Source: a virus. Taken from it: DNA of 53,582 bases. Below the pieces are notes generated by a model. That model made no database searches and was not told the origin of the DNA. It was given only the letters and a program-made list of their open reading frames with translations. This document shows, one piece after another, positions 8,604 to 18,689 of the stretch. A program made the position numbers and the translations under genes. The stretch covers positions 1-53,582 of the IMG/VR virus record IMGVR_UViG_3300036770_002010. One strand, 5' to 3'. How positions within the stretch are numbered: the stretch's first letter is position 1; each line of letters opens with the position of its first letter.

Positions 8604-9626
8604 TTATTTATTTTCAAGGTTAATAATTCTTTGTTCAAGGGATTTGATGAGGGCTTGTTGCTCTTGTATGGCTTTGGTAAGGATAGGAATAATGGCTTGA
8701 TAATTTACAGACATTGATTCCTCAAAACTTACAACTTCTGGTAAAATTGTACCAATATCTTGTGCAATAAAACCAAGTTGTTTACTACCATTACTTTTAT
8801 ATATGTATTCAACAGGCTGCAATTTTAAAACATCATTTAATCCATATTTTAAATTAAAAATATCATCTTTTAAATTATAATCAGAACGTGTTATATATGC
8901 CGCTGCACTAACATTTCCATTAACGTATAAAGAATCTTTTACTTGTAAAAGATAATTTCCATAAGTTGAAGTATTGCCAACCCATAATTGACCACCTGCT
9001 CTAATTGATAATCTTTGAGTAAAAGCTAATCTTCCATCGGTAACTTCAAAAAACAAAAAGTTACCACTGTTAACTTGAAAATCCCAATCTTTATCTGGTA
9101 TATCTGTTTCCTGCATAATAAAACTAGGATTGCCAGCATTTATAAATATACCTCCGTTTGTTAATATAGACCCAGTAGAGTGTAATGATTGAGATGGACT
9201 TGCTGTGCCAATACCAAGATAACTTATTGCATTATTCCAATGTAAATTTGTAGGAGTTAAAACACCACTTGTTCCATTTCCAACCATTACTTTGTTTGCG
9301 TTTAAAGTCGTTGCATTTGTGCCCCCATTCGCCACAGGCAAAACACCCGTTAATCCTGATGAAATAGAACCAACGCCTGCCATACTCCAAACATTTGTTG
9401 CACGGTTGTAGTTGTAAAATCTATGATTAACCGTATCAAGAATAATATACGCACTTGTATCACTTGAAGGTGTAATTATACCTGTGTCGGCAAGTACGCC
9501 ACGATAAATCAGCCCATCGGCAGTTGTTTGTTCACCAAGCGTTATTTTTTGGTTGCCATTGATTGGATACTGTGCCCATGCAAGGCAAGGCAACAAGGCA
9601 AGGGCAAGGGAAAGGAGTTGTTTCAT
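8604..9626 (-). CDS. Tail fibre-type protein with signal peptide and C-terminal S74 chaperone domain
   Basis: The start is set at the ATG ending at 9626, which begins MKQLLSLALALLPCLAWA|QYP, a clear signal peptide; a start 16 codons earlier would hide it. The 340-residue protein carries a fibre pattern (GVLPVANGGTNATTLNA), a region with LGIGTASPSQ, and a C-terminal intramolecular chaperone of the endosialidase/Peptidase S74 type: SDYNLKDDI, then LQPVEYIYK, then LGFIAQDIGTILPEVV, and a terminal coiled coil. S74 domains trimerise fibres and then cut themselves off. After its signal it shares QTT-DGLI-RG with the giant fibre upstream. Codon use is less AT-rich than in most of the window. Confidence 0.85.
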   Translation of the reverse strand: MKQLLSLALALLPCLAWAQYPINGNQKITLGEQTTADGLIYRGVLADTGIITPSSDTSAYIILDTVNHRFYNYNRATNVWSMAGVGSISSGLTGVLPVANGGTNATTLNANKVMVGNGTSGVLTPTNLHWNNAISYLGIGTASPSQSLHSTGSILTNGGIFINAGNPSFIMQETDIPDKDWDFQVNSGNFLFFEVTDGRLAFTQRLSIRAGGQLWVGNTSTYGNYLLQVKDSLYVNGNVSAAAYITRSDYNLKDDIFNLKYGLNDVLKLQPVEYIYKSNGSKQLGFIAQDIGTILPEVVSFEESMSVNYQAIIPILTKAIQEQQALIKSLEQRIINLENK

Positions 9627-9643
9627 GTTTATGTTTTTAGTTT

Positions 9644-12600
9644 TTAATTTCCGCTTCTCTGCATAATTATCCAATTTGTACCATCACTAACAAGCGTTAC
9701 TGCTTTATTATTTGTTGGATTTAATATCGCTGTACCTGCACTGCCAGTAGGAGGCGATGTAAAAGGAATCACATTTGAAGAAAATGAAATTATTTGTCCT
9801 GTACCTGTTTGGCGAATATGTAGCTCTTTGCCAGGATACGTTGATGCATTGGGAAGGGTTAATGTTGTTAAAACATTTGTATTTACATCTAGCCATGTAG
9901 TATTTACACTTACCGTAAAATTTGAAGAAGTAGTATTTGTATACGTTCTTTCCAACCACGGAGTATTAATACGCCCACCAAATGTACCTACAGAATTAAC
10001 GTTTAATTCCCCATTTACGTCAAGCGTTTTTGTTGGTGAAGCTGTGCCAATACCTACTTTGTTTTCCGAGGCATCCATAAAAATCATATTGACATTAGTA
10101 CCACTTGATACTCTGAAATCATATTGAGCGGATGAGCTGCCAAATACTGTTGCACCTTCAACTGTTAAACTTGAGCCAAGAGTTGCTGCGCCTGTGGCAT
10201 TGAGAGTGCCGTTTACGTCTAACTTGTAAGAAGGTACTGTTTGATTAATTCCGACATTACCTGTAAAAGGCTCTATGCGCATTTTTTCAGAATCTGTACT
10301 TCCATCTATAAATCTAAATGCTCTACGAGGTTGTTCAGAATACCCAAACCAATAAAAATCCATAGTTTCTGTTGCAGATAAAGAATTAAATACTATACCA
10401 AAATCTTCTGATGGATAATTATTGTATGGTTGTATTCTAAAATTATCTGATTCCCATGCACTATATCCTCCAATCATTCCAAAACTTCCCGTTGTTCCTA
10501 TTAACCCTCCCGTTAATGTCCCACCTGTTAATGGTAAATAACTTGTACCATCTACAGTTCCATCTGCTTTAAGGAATTGTGAAGATGTACCACCAGATTT
10601 AATAAAACTATTTGCAGTAATATTACTTGTTACGCCAAGTGTGCCATTCATATTTATATTTCCAAATTCATTTATCGTCATAGCAGTTGTAGGAACTTCT
10701 GTATTATAAGATGTTTGAAAGTTAATCCTACCTCTCCATGTTCCTATCGTTCCAACACTACCAATATTCAAATCTATATATGGACTAACATTAGCTGTTT
10801 TTAAATATCTGGTAAAATTACCAGTATATTGAGATAATGAACCAATAGATATACTGTCCAATACACTTAATTTACCTGTCAAAGTTCCCCCTGTTAATGG
10901 TAAATATGATGATAAAGAGGAACTTGTAATATAACCAGCTCCATTAGTAATTTGATTATTATTAGTAGGAATAGTTATTACTCCATTTATATTATCATAA
11001 TTTCCACTTCCAGCAGCAAAACTTAAATCTGTTCTACGAATATAACCATTTGGATTTGTACTATTATATGGAGTGTAACCTAAAGCTGTAGTTACATTTG
11101 AACTTGTAAGACTTAATGTACCACCTAGAGTAAGATTACCAGAATTAGTTACTGAACCAGTTAAAGTTAATCCACTAACTGTTCCTGTACCACCTACACT
11201 TGTTACTGTTCCAACGCTTATATTTCCTGAGCCTAATAAGCTATTTGAATTTACCGTCTTGATATTTGTTCCAGATACCAAGGTATTTTGCTTTGTATTG
11301 AATCTTGAGGTAAGATTTAATTGAGATGTATCAGCATCTCGAAAGTAAGGTGTAAGCATTGAAGCGGTGTCAAATCTTGTAACTAATAAATTAGTATCGG
11401 CAAGTAATGTAGATGAATTAATAGATAATCCATTACCTAAAGTAAATTTACCAACAGAATTAACACCTCCAGTTAAATCTATTCCAAGAATAGCTGTGGG
11501 AATTGGACTTGTATTATTTAAATAAAATAAAGAATCTGCTGTTAATCTGTGTTTAAAAACTTTATTACCACTAAATAATTGTGCTGTTGTATTTACAATT
11601 CCTGATTGAACATCAGAAGCGGATAATATTGATAATGTTCTATTTGCGCTTAAATTTCCACCTCCCTGTAATGGAGATGTGGTATTTATAGTTATTGTAC
11701 TATTAGCAGGTGTAAATCCTAAAGCATTTTGTTTGTTATTAAATGTAGTCCAATCAGTTGATGTTAATACACCTCTATTAGTAGAACTTGCATTTGGAAT
11801 ATTAAGTGTAATTACTGGAGTTGTTGTTCCAGTTGCAACTGATGAACTTACATCAGTTCCAGTAGTAGTTAATGTTAAAGCAGCTACCGATGTAACTGTT
11901 CCAGTATTTGCTGTAGCTCCTGATGCTATTCCATCTAACTTAGCTTTATCTGCTGAACTCATTACTCCAGCTAAACTTGTTGTAGCTACATTTAAAGTTG
12001 CAGTTGTTCCTGTAGAACTTGTTATAGGTACAGTTGTAGTTGTTCTACTACCTTGTGCAAGATTTGTAGGAACATTAACTTGTGCTCCAGCAGCAATACC
12101 ATCTAATTTTGTTTTATCAGCAGCTGACATACTACCAGCAACTGATGTTGTTGCAGCTTGTAATCCTATTGTTATAGCTGAACTACCATTATAACTTGTT
12201 CCTGTTAATGGTGATGATATAGTAAGTGTATTAAGATTATTACCAAGTGTAACTCCTGATATAGTTGATGCTGCAAGTTTTGATACAGCTATTGCAGCAC
12301 TTGCATTTATATCAGCATTTACAATAACTCCAGTAGTTATAGAAGTAGCATTACCTATTGATGTAACATCTCCAGTAAGATTAGCATTAGTTGTAACTGT
12401 TGCAGCATTACCAGTAGTATTTTGATTCCATATTGGAACTGTACCTGTTAATCCTGAATAAGCTACATTAGTAGCAGTTGCAGCATTACCACTAATATTA
12501 CCAATAATTGTATTACTAAATGTTTGAGTTCCAGTAAACGTTTGAGCTGCATCATTACGAGCTATACTAAAATCTGTTCCAGGAGTTGTTACTAATATTT

Positions 12601-15600
12601 GTCCTGAAACATTAGTAGCATTTGTAGTTTTAAATTTAAATATTTCATTAGAGTTAAGATAATTCAATACGTTAGTAGTATTTGTAGAATTAGTTGATGA
12701 TGTAGCATTACCAAGAAAGTTACTAGCTGTAATATTTCCAGCACTAAAATTACCACTTGCATCTCTATATACTATTGTACTTGGTGTATTACTATTTGTA
12801 GCAGTTGATGTTACAGTAAATGTTGCAGCAGTAGATTGATTTGCAGTAAATGTTTGACTACCAGTTAATCCATTTCCAGATACAGCCATTGTTAAAGTTC
12901 CATTATTTACAGTAGGAATTGTATTAGATGATGCTGATGTTACTCTACCTTTAGCATCTACTGTTACTGTTGCAGCAGTATATGTATTAGCTGTAACTCC
13001 ACTATTAGCTAAAGTACCAACAGCTGTAACATTAGTAGAACCATTAAATGATGGACTAGTATAAGTTAAATCTCCAGTAATAGCTATAGTTCTACCTGTA
13101 GCTAATGTAGTAGCTGTATTAGCATTACCATTAAGACTGGCAGTTATTGTTCCAGCACTAAAGTTTCCCGAAGCATCTCTTGAAACAATAGTATTTCCTG
13201 TATTACTATTTGTAGCTGTAGTTGCTGAATTAGATATTTTACCAGCTGTTGTTATAGTATTTAGTTTATCATTAGATATGCTTCCAGCTAACATAGTATT
13301 TGTTACTTTATTAGCACCTATAGTTGTTGTTATACTATTTGTACCACTACCAGTTACATCACCTTGTAATGTAATTATACCACCACTACCAGCTAATGCT
13401 ACAATATTATCTATAGCTATTATTGTAATGTTATCATCTAATTTATAACTTCCAGTTGCTAGTGTTACAATGCTATCATTTGTAATTGTATATTGACTTT
13501 CTGATTTTAATAATTGTCCATTTCTATATACTTGTGTAAAATATGGTAATAGTTTTTTACTACCTTGTTGCCATGTTAATACATTAGTATTTATACCAAG
13601 AAAATCTTGTCTTAATAATGTAGCTGTATCTCCAGAGTTAATTATATTATCAGCTACTTTTAATGTATCATTTGAAAATGATAATCCATTTCCTATTTTT
13701 ATATCTGTTAAATCATTAGCATTATTAGCACCTACAAGTTTATCTGGAGTTAAGTTATTAACTAAACTATCAACTCTTATTGTTCCAGCAACTTGTAACG
13801 CTTGTTCTGGTGTCATAGTAAGAATACCAACTCTATTAGTTTCACCATTAAGATACATCAAAGCAGTAGTATCTGTTTGTAATACCATATTTCTATTAGT
13901 AGATTTAATTGATACAGTACCATTATTATTCATTAATTCAAGATTAGTAGAATTAGTATTACTATTTATTTTTACTGCATCACTAATATTAGTATTAATT
14001 AATAATTTTCCTGTAACAGTAGCTGAATCAATAGTAACAACATTATTAAATGTTTTATTACCATTAATATCTATTTGATTAGAATAAGTATTTACATACT
14101 TAGATAACATATTAGCAGTATCAGATAAATTTAATTTAGTAGATAGTCTTGAATTAAGATTTAATAATGTTGTATCATTTGTTCTAAAATATGGTAATAA
14201 CATATTAGTTGTATCAGCATATTTTACACGAAGGTCTATTCTATTAGATAATGATATTGTATCTAACTTTCTAAGATAAGGATTTAACATACTAGCTGTA
14301 TCACTAATTAATAATGTAGCTGTAGTATCTCTCCATAAGTTTTCTGATAGATTGTAATATATAGATGCTTTATCTACTGGAGTTGTTATTCTAACATCAT
14401 GTAATTCATCAAACTCAAATCCATTCTGTATCTTTACAAATATAGAACCATTATTTTGTTGTTGTCTAATACATATACCTATAGTTACCATGTGTAACGG
14501 TGCTATTGGTTTAACTGATGTAAGTTGTCCTGGAGTATTAGATAAATATACAGTAAGACCTTCAGTAAAAGCATTAGTATTAATTCCACTTAATAATCCA
14601 AATGTTATAATATAACCATGACTACCATTAGGAATTGAATCTGTTTCTACAATACCAAATGTTTTAGAACTTGCTTGTTCTGTATTAGATGATGCTAATT
14701 CTACTAACTTATTATCACCAGTAGAACCTGAACTATATACAGCTTGACCTTTATACATAGTAACTCCAGACATATTCTTTACATAAGCTATTTGCTTTTG
14801 TTGAGTTTCTAATATTACAGCTGAATCTATATTAATAGAATCTCCTATAATATTAATACCAAATCCTTCTGTTAATGGTATTATATTTATTGTATCTTTA
14901 TTTGTTACTACATCTACATTAGTTTGATAATTAACATAGATAGTATCTAATTTAGTATTTATTCTATTAGACAATGATATAGTATCTGCTTCTCTTAAAT
15001 AAGGAGCTAACATATCAGTAGTATCTGAAATGTTTAGTTTTGTATTAAATCTATTTGTAAGATTTAATAAACTTGTATCCGCATCTCTAAAATAAGGAGT
15101 AAGCATATCTAAAGTATCGGATATATTAAATTTTAAATCTATTCTATTGGAAAGTGATACTGTATCTGAAGCATTTAACTTAGTATCTATTCTATTACTT
15201 AAAGTTATAGTATCTGAAGTATTTAGTTTTAAATCTATTCTGTTTGATAAAGTTATAGTATCTGATTGAGTAAATATAATACTTGTATCTACATTAATAC
15301 TATCGCCTATAATATTTATACCATAACCTTCTGTTAATGGTGTAAATGCAGCTATTGAATCTCTTATTAATAGATTAACACTATCTATCACACTATTATA
15401 TAATGTATCAATATTCATAACTTTACCTCCAGATATAGTTACTATTCCAGCAGTTGTAGCAAATGTTATATCTTGTAATTCATTTGTACTATCTCTATCA
15501 GGATATCTATTATCTAGTATTACAGTATCTATATTTACACTATCACCTATTATATTAATTGCATAACCATCAGTTAAAGAACTACCTATATTTATAGTAT

Positions 15601-16201
15601 CTTTATTTTCTATCATAGTAACTACATCTTTAAACTTAACATATATAGTATCAAGTTTAGTAGCTAATTTATTATTGATTGTTATTATATTATTCGCATT
15701 AGTTGTTATCCTATTGGATAAAATTGTTGTATCACTTATATTAAGTTTTAAATCAATTCTATTAGATAAACTAATAGTATCAGCTTTCTTCATATAAGGA
15801 GTTAACATTGTTGCAGTATCACTAATATTAAGTTTTAGTGCAAATCTGTTTATTAAGTTTAATGATGTTGTATCACTATCTCTAAAATAAGGAAGTAACA
15901 TAGCTGTAGTATCTGATATTTTCAGATATACATTTAATGTTGTAGTATCAAATTGTGGTGAAGGATATATTTGAATCCATCCATCTTTATAAAATTTTAA
16001 TGTATTTCTTACTGTATCTAAATAGAAATAAGCATTATTAACATTACTTGGTATGTAATTAGGTACTTCTAAATTACCTCTAAATATTAAACCATCACCA
16101 GTAGTTTGTACTCCTAGTTTTTGTTTATTGCTAAAAGTAGGATATTGTGCTAAAGCTACTATTGGTAATAATAGTAATGATAATAATAATATTCTTTTCA
16201 T
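9644..16201 (-). CDS. Giant tail fibre-type protein with signal peptide
   Basis: The 2185-residue protein begins MKRILLLSLLLLPIVALA|QYP, a Sec signal peptide, followed by LGVQTTGDGLIFRGN. The first 650 residues hold many repeats of about 30 residues built on SDT--ML-PY-R-ADT-SL-NRI-LKLN, predicting an extended fibrous stem. The middle is a Thr/Ser/Gly/Asn-rich fibre with two copies of MS-ADK-KLDGIA-GA, a motif widespread in phage fibres. The C-terminus has GIGTASPTKTLDVNGE repeats and ends TLPNASTYPGKELHIRQ, then SDGTNWIIMQ, a common fibre tip. It is likely the host-recognition fibre or an exported surface protein. Base composition changes inside the gene at about 10.3-10.7 kb. Confidence 0.85.
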   Translation of the reverse strand: MKRILLLSLLLLPIVALAQYPTFSNKQKLGVQTTGDGLIFRGNLEVPNYIPSNVNNAYFYLDTVRNTLKFYKDGWIQIYPSPQFDTTTLNVYLKISDTTAMLLPYFRDSDTTSLNLINRFALKLNISDTATMLTPYMKKADTISLSNRIDLKLNISDTTILSNRITTNANNIITINNKLATKLDTIYVKFKDVVTMIENKDTINIGSSLTDGYAINIIGDSVNIDTVILDNRYPDRDSTNELQDITFATTAGIVTISGGKVMNIDTLYNSVIDSVNLLIRDSIAAFTPLTEGYGINIIGDSINVDTSIIFTQSDTITLSNRIDLKLNTSDTITLSNRIDTKLNASDTVSLSNRIDLKFNISDTLDMLTPYFRDADTSLLNLTNRFNTKLNISDTTDMLAPYLREADTISLSNRINTKLDTIYVNYQTNVDVVTNKDTINIIPLTEGFGINIIGDSINIDSAVILETQQKQIAYVKNMSGVTMYKGQAVYSSGSTGDNKLVELASSNTEQASSKTFGIVETDSIPNGSHGYIITFGLLSGINTNAFTEGLTVYLSNTPGQLTSVKPIAPLHMVTIGICIRQQQNNGSIFVKIQNGFEFDELHDVRITTPVDKASIYYNLSENLWRDTTATLLISDTASMLNPYLRKLDTISLSNRIDLRVKYADTTNMLLPYFRTNDTTLLNLNSRLSTKLNLSDTANMLSKYVNTYSNQIDINGNKTFNNVVTIDSATVTGKLLINTNISDAVKINSNTNSTNLELMNNNGTVSIKSTNRNMVLQTDTTALMYLNGETNRVGILTMTPEQALQVAGTIRVDSLVNNLTPDKLVGANNANDLTDIKIGNGLSFSNDTLKVADNIINSGDTATLLRQDFLGINTNVLTWQQGSKKLLPYFTQVYRNGQLLKSESQYTITNDSIVTLATGSYKLDDNITIIAIDNIVALAGSGGIITLQGDVTGSGTNSITTTIGANKVTNTMLAGSISNDKLNTITTAGKISNSATTATNSNTGNTIVSRDASGNFSAGTITASLNGNANTATTLATGRTIAITGDLTYTSPSFNGSTNVTAVGTLANSGVTANTYTAATVTVDAKGRVTSASSNTIPTVNNGTLTMAVSGNGLTGSQTFTANQSTAATFTVTSTATNSNTPSTIVYRDASGNFSAGNITASNFLGNATSSTNSTNTTNVLNYLNSNEIFKFKTTNATNVSGQILVTTPGTDFSIARNDAAQTFTGTQTFSNTIIGNISGNAATATNVAYSGLTGTVPIWNQNTTGNAATVTTNANLTGDVTSIGNATSITTGVIVNADINASAAIAVSKLAASTISGVTLGNNLNTLTISSPLTGTSYNGSSAITIGLQAATTSVAGSMSAADKTKLDGIAAGAQVNVPTNLAQGSRTTTTVPITSSTGTTATLNVATTSLAGVMSSADKAKLDGIASGATANTGTVTSVAALTLTTTGTDVSSSVATGTTTPVITLNIPNASSTNRGVLTSTDWTTFNNKQNALGFTPANSTITINTTSPLQGGGNLSANRTLSILSASDVQSGIVNTTAQLFSGNKVFKHRLTADSLFYLNNTSPIPTAILGIDLTGGVNSVGKFTLGNGLSINSSTLLADTNLLVTRFDTASMLTPYFRDADTSQLNLTSRFNTKQNTLVSGTNIKTVNSNSLLGSGNISVGTVTSVGGTGTVSGLTLTGSVTNSGNLTLGGTLSLTSSNVTTALGYTPYNSTNPNGYIRRTDLSFAAGSGNYDNINGVITIPTNNNQITNGAGYITSSSLSSYLPLTGGTLTGKLSVLDSISIGSLSQYTGNFTRYLKTANVSPYIDLNIGSVGTIGTWRGRINFQTSYNTEVPTTAMTINEFGNINMNGTLGVTSNITANSFIKSGGTSSQFLKADGTVDGTSYLPLTGGTLTGGLIGTTGSFGMIGGYSAWESDNFRIQPYNNYPSEDFGIVFNSLSATETMDFYWFGYSEQPRRAFRFIDGSTDSEKMRIEPFTGNVGINQTVPSYKLDVNGTLNATGAATLGSSLTVEGATVFGSSSAQYDFRVSSGTNVNMIFMDASENKVGIGTASPTKTLDVNGELNVNSVGTFGGRINTPWLERTYTNTTSSNFTVSVNTTWLDVNTNVLTTLTLPNASTYPGKELHIRQTGTGQIISFSSNVIPFTSPPTGSAGTAILNPTNNKAVTLVSDGTNWIIMQRSGN

Positions 16202-16213
16202 TCTTTATTATTT

Positions 16214-16247
16214 TAAAAAAGCTGGTAGTAACTTAATACTACCAGCT
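16214..16247 (-). terminator. Rho-independent terminator after the 564-residue structural gene
   Basis: On the minus strand AGCTGGTAGTA and TACTACCAGCT form a perfect 11-bp stem with a 6-base loop, followed by six T. It separates the head/neck gene block from the fibre block, so fibre expression may need readthrough or a separate promoter. Confidence 0.85.
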
Positions 16248-16264
16248 ATCTATTTATTCATTGA

Positions 16265-17959
16265 TTACGATGCAGTTACTGTAACTTTTTTGAAAGTGGT
16301 ATAACCGTTAAATATAATTCTCATAAAATATTCACCAGCATCAGCAGTAGCTATTGGTACAGTATGTGTAAAACTTGTTGCACTAGGAGTACTCATTGTA
16401 ACAACAGGAGTTACTACTCCAGTAGTTGAAATGTAAGATACATCAGCAGCAAGTAATCCTGTAAAATTTACACCAGTAACATTTTGTGTAGTAGCAGCTC
16501 CTACAACACTATTAGTTGTATTTACACTAGTAATACTAGGTTTAAGTTCTAATACAAAAGGATTAGTTGAACTTGCAGTACCACCTTGATTATCATAAAC
16601 TTTATAACCTGGAGTTAATGAAGGCAACCATGCACCAAAAAAAGTATTTAATGCAGTAATTAATGTAGCATTACCAGGAGTAACAACAATACCAGCATCA
16701 GCTTTTGGAGTATTAAATGTAGATTCAGTAAGAATCCAAATACGAGTTTGGTGATGAATTGAATCGTCATACTTCTCATCTTTGTTATACAAATCAAGAA
16801 TGTATGCAATATAACTCTTAGTTTCATCAATGTAAGATGGAGTTTTGATTAACTCATCAGCAAATCCTGTTAGTTGGTGATTACCATATTGTGCATAAGC
16901 TCTTTCATCAAATGCAATCTTAAATAATCTACCACTACCTCCTGGTTCAATAGCTGAAGATACAGTAGTTACATTGTAACTTGTAAATCCACCAACAGTA
17001 ACATCAATAGTAGGTTTGATTGCATAGATATCATCATAAGCTACAGCTGTATCATGGTCTAAAGCTACAAGTAAAATACCATCAATATCTCCACCATTTA
17101 CAGTATCTACATTAACATTAATAATTTCAGCTAATGGATAAGCAGCAGTACCAGTAACAACTAATTTCTTTTGAATAAAATTGTGTAATGTTTGTACCAT
17201 TCCAGCAGTTGCTTTAATAGACAAAGTACCATTAGTACTATTCATTACGTTAATAGAATCACCAACTGCAATTCCTGCAATAGCAGTTCCAGTTCCAGTT
17301 CCATCTAAGTTAATACCTAATGCAATAACATGTTTCTTAGCAGCAATGTTAGCCCATTGTGGTTGAAGTGTATTCAACTTAGATTGAGCATTGATTCTAC
17401 CAATTAATTTAGCTAATACATAAGATTTCTTTTCAGCATCGTTAGAACCAACTAATGTAGTAGGAGTATCATAGCTAGTAATTAATTTGTCAATGTTATT
17501 ACCATAATCCCTATCTTTACGAACAGAACGGAATAATACATTAACAGCATACTTTTGTGTTACTGTAGCAGTTGAAGCAACTGGAGTAGATACTCCATCA
17601 ATGTAAACAGCTGAATTAGATTGTACTGGAGTTAAACTTGCAGTTACAGATTGTACTGAATGACTTGCATCAATCGTTGGAGTTTCTAAAAATGGTTTAA
17701 CTTCTCCAATATGCCATCCGTAGTTCTTACTAAAATCAGCAGATGTTGGTGTACCAGCAAGTAATTTAATTGCAGGAACTTGAGATATAGTATTTGAACC
17801 TGTAACAAAAGTGTTATCAGAAACATCTAAAATACCTAACTGACCATCTGTAAGATTGATTGCATTATCTGTAAATAATGCAGAACCATCTGTAGCCAGA
17901 GTAGTACTGTTTTTTGCCACAAGAAAATATTCTTGATACGGCTTGTGAGTTCTTTTCAT
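16265..17959 (-). CDS. Probable major tail or second major virion protein with C-terminal Ig-like domain
   Basis: The 564-residue soluble protein begins MKRTHKPYQEYFLVAKNS. The body is mixed alpha/beta with no membrane segment. The last 90 residues (from KPSITSVNTTN) look like an IPT/TIG or Ig-like domain (NVTGVNFTGL, then FMRIIFNGYTTFKKVTV), an add-on common in major capsid and tail-tube proteins. It is the last gene before a strong terminator, after capsid and connector genes, a usual place for an abundant tail protein. Tail tube, sheath or head-decoration roles are all possible. I do not recognise the core domain. Confidence 0.7.
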   Translation of the reverse strand: MKRTHKPYQEYFLVAKNSTTLATDGSALFTDNAINLTDGQLGILDVSDNTFVTGSNTISQVPAIKLLAGTPTSADFSKNYGWHIGEVKPFLETPTIDASHSVQSVTASLTPVQSNSAVYIDGVSTPVASTATVTQKYAVNVLFRSVRKDRDYGNNIDKLITSYDTPTTLVGSNDAEKKSYVLAKLIGRINAQSKLNTLQPQWANIAAKKHVIALGINLDGTGTGTAIAGIAVGDSINVMNSTNGTLSIKATAGMVQTLHNFIQKKLVVTGTAAYPLAEIINVNVDTVNGGDIDGILLVALDHDTAVAYDDIYAIKPTIDVTVGGFTSYNVTTVSSAIEPGGSGRLFKIAFDERAYAQYGNHQLTGFADELIKTPSYIDETKSYIAYILDLYNKDEKYDDSIHHQTRIWILTESTFNTPKADAGIVVTPGNATLITALNTFFGAWLPSLTPGYKVYDNQGGTASSTNPFVLELKPSITSVNTTNSVVGAATTQNVTGVNFTGLLAADVSYISTTGVVTPVVTMSTPSATSFTHTVPIATADAGEYFMRIIFNGYTTFKKVTVTAS

Positions 17960-17960
17960 A

Positions 17961-18689
17961 TTATGTTAAATTTATGAGTTTATCGGTTTGAATGTTTTTA
18001 GTATTGCCATCACTAAATCTTCTTGCTAATTCTTGTACAGCAATACTAACTATTATATCTACATATTCTTCAGGAAGGTCACAGTCTTGTTTTAATTGTA
18101 ATGGAGGATTAGCTGCATTTCTATTTTCAAGACTTGGATAAGTTCCTTTACATACTTTAGATGGTTTTCTTATATAAGTTAATTCTAACTTACTAGGACT
18201 TAATTCATCTTCAGCATATAAATACAATCTATTATTCCTAATTGTTCCTATAATGTATTGAAATCTTTTGGATGTTCTTCTATGAAATGAACGTCTTGCA
18301 GTTGCTAAATCTCCGTGTTGTTCTATGTTCACATCGTAAGCTATATCACATCCATTTTCAAAAACTCTAGCACTACGATAAGACCTATAGTCTTTAGGAA
18401 ATTCATAATAGAATACCTTATCATCTAATAGTGTTAACTCTTGTTTAGGAAATTCTGGATATGATACAACTAACGTGTGTAACATATCAATTCTTTGTTG
18501 AGTAACCTCAAAACCTATATTAAAATTCTTAGGATTTCTACCATGTATAAATATCTCCAAATACTCAAATATAGCAGTATTTAATACTTCATCCTTTTCA
18601 ACATCAGTAAGATACTTTTGGTGATTATTAGATAACTTATTATAACCTTGTTCCAATTTGAAATGGAGAAAATCTATATTTATCGGCAT
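17961..18689 (-). CDS. Putative head-tail connector/neck protein
   Basis: The 242-residue protein begins MPINIDFLHFKLEQGYNK. The N-terminal third is helical, the middle is strand-rich (ELTLLDDKVFYYEFPKDYRS) and the C-terminal part is helical (EYVDIIVSIAVQELARRF). This arrangement, with a predicted loop-rich middle, is usual for connector or tail-completion proteins. It overlaps the upstream gene by 10 bases and is 1 base from the 564-residue gene. The call rests on order relative to portal and capsid genes. Confidence 0.65.
   Translation of the reverse strand: MPINIDFLHFKLEQGYNKLSNNHQKYLTDVEKDEVLNTAIFEYLEIFIHGRNPKNFNIGFEVTQQRIDMLHTLVVSYPEFPKQELTLLDDKVFYYEFPKDYRSYRSARVFENGCDIAYDVNIEQHGDLATARRSFHRRTSKRFQYIIGTIRNNRLYLYAEDELSPSKLELTYIRKPSKVCKGTYPSLENRNAANPPLQLKQDCDLPEEYVDIIVSIAVQELARRFSDGNTKNIQTDKLINLT

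Noticed and set aside
11679-12194. Long plus-strand frame (171 residues) inside the giant fibre gene
   Set aside because: It is a mirror of the repetitive Thr/Ala/Gly-rich fibre coding sequence on the other strand, with no start context and a composition of Val and Ala only.
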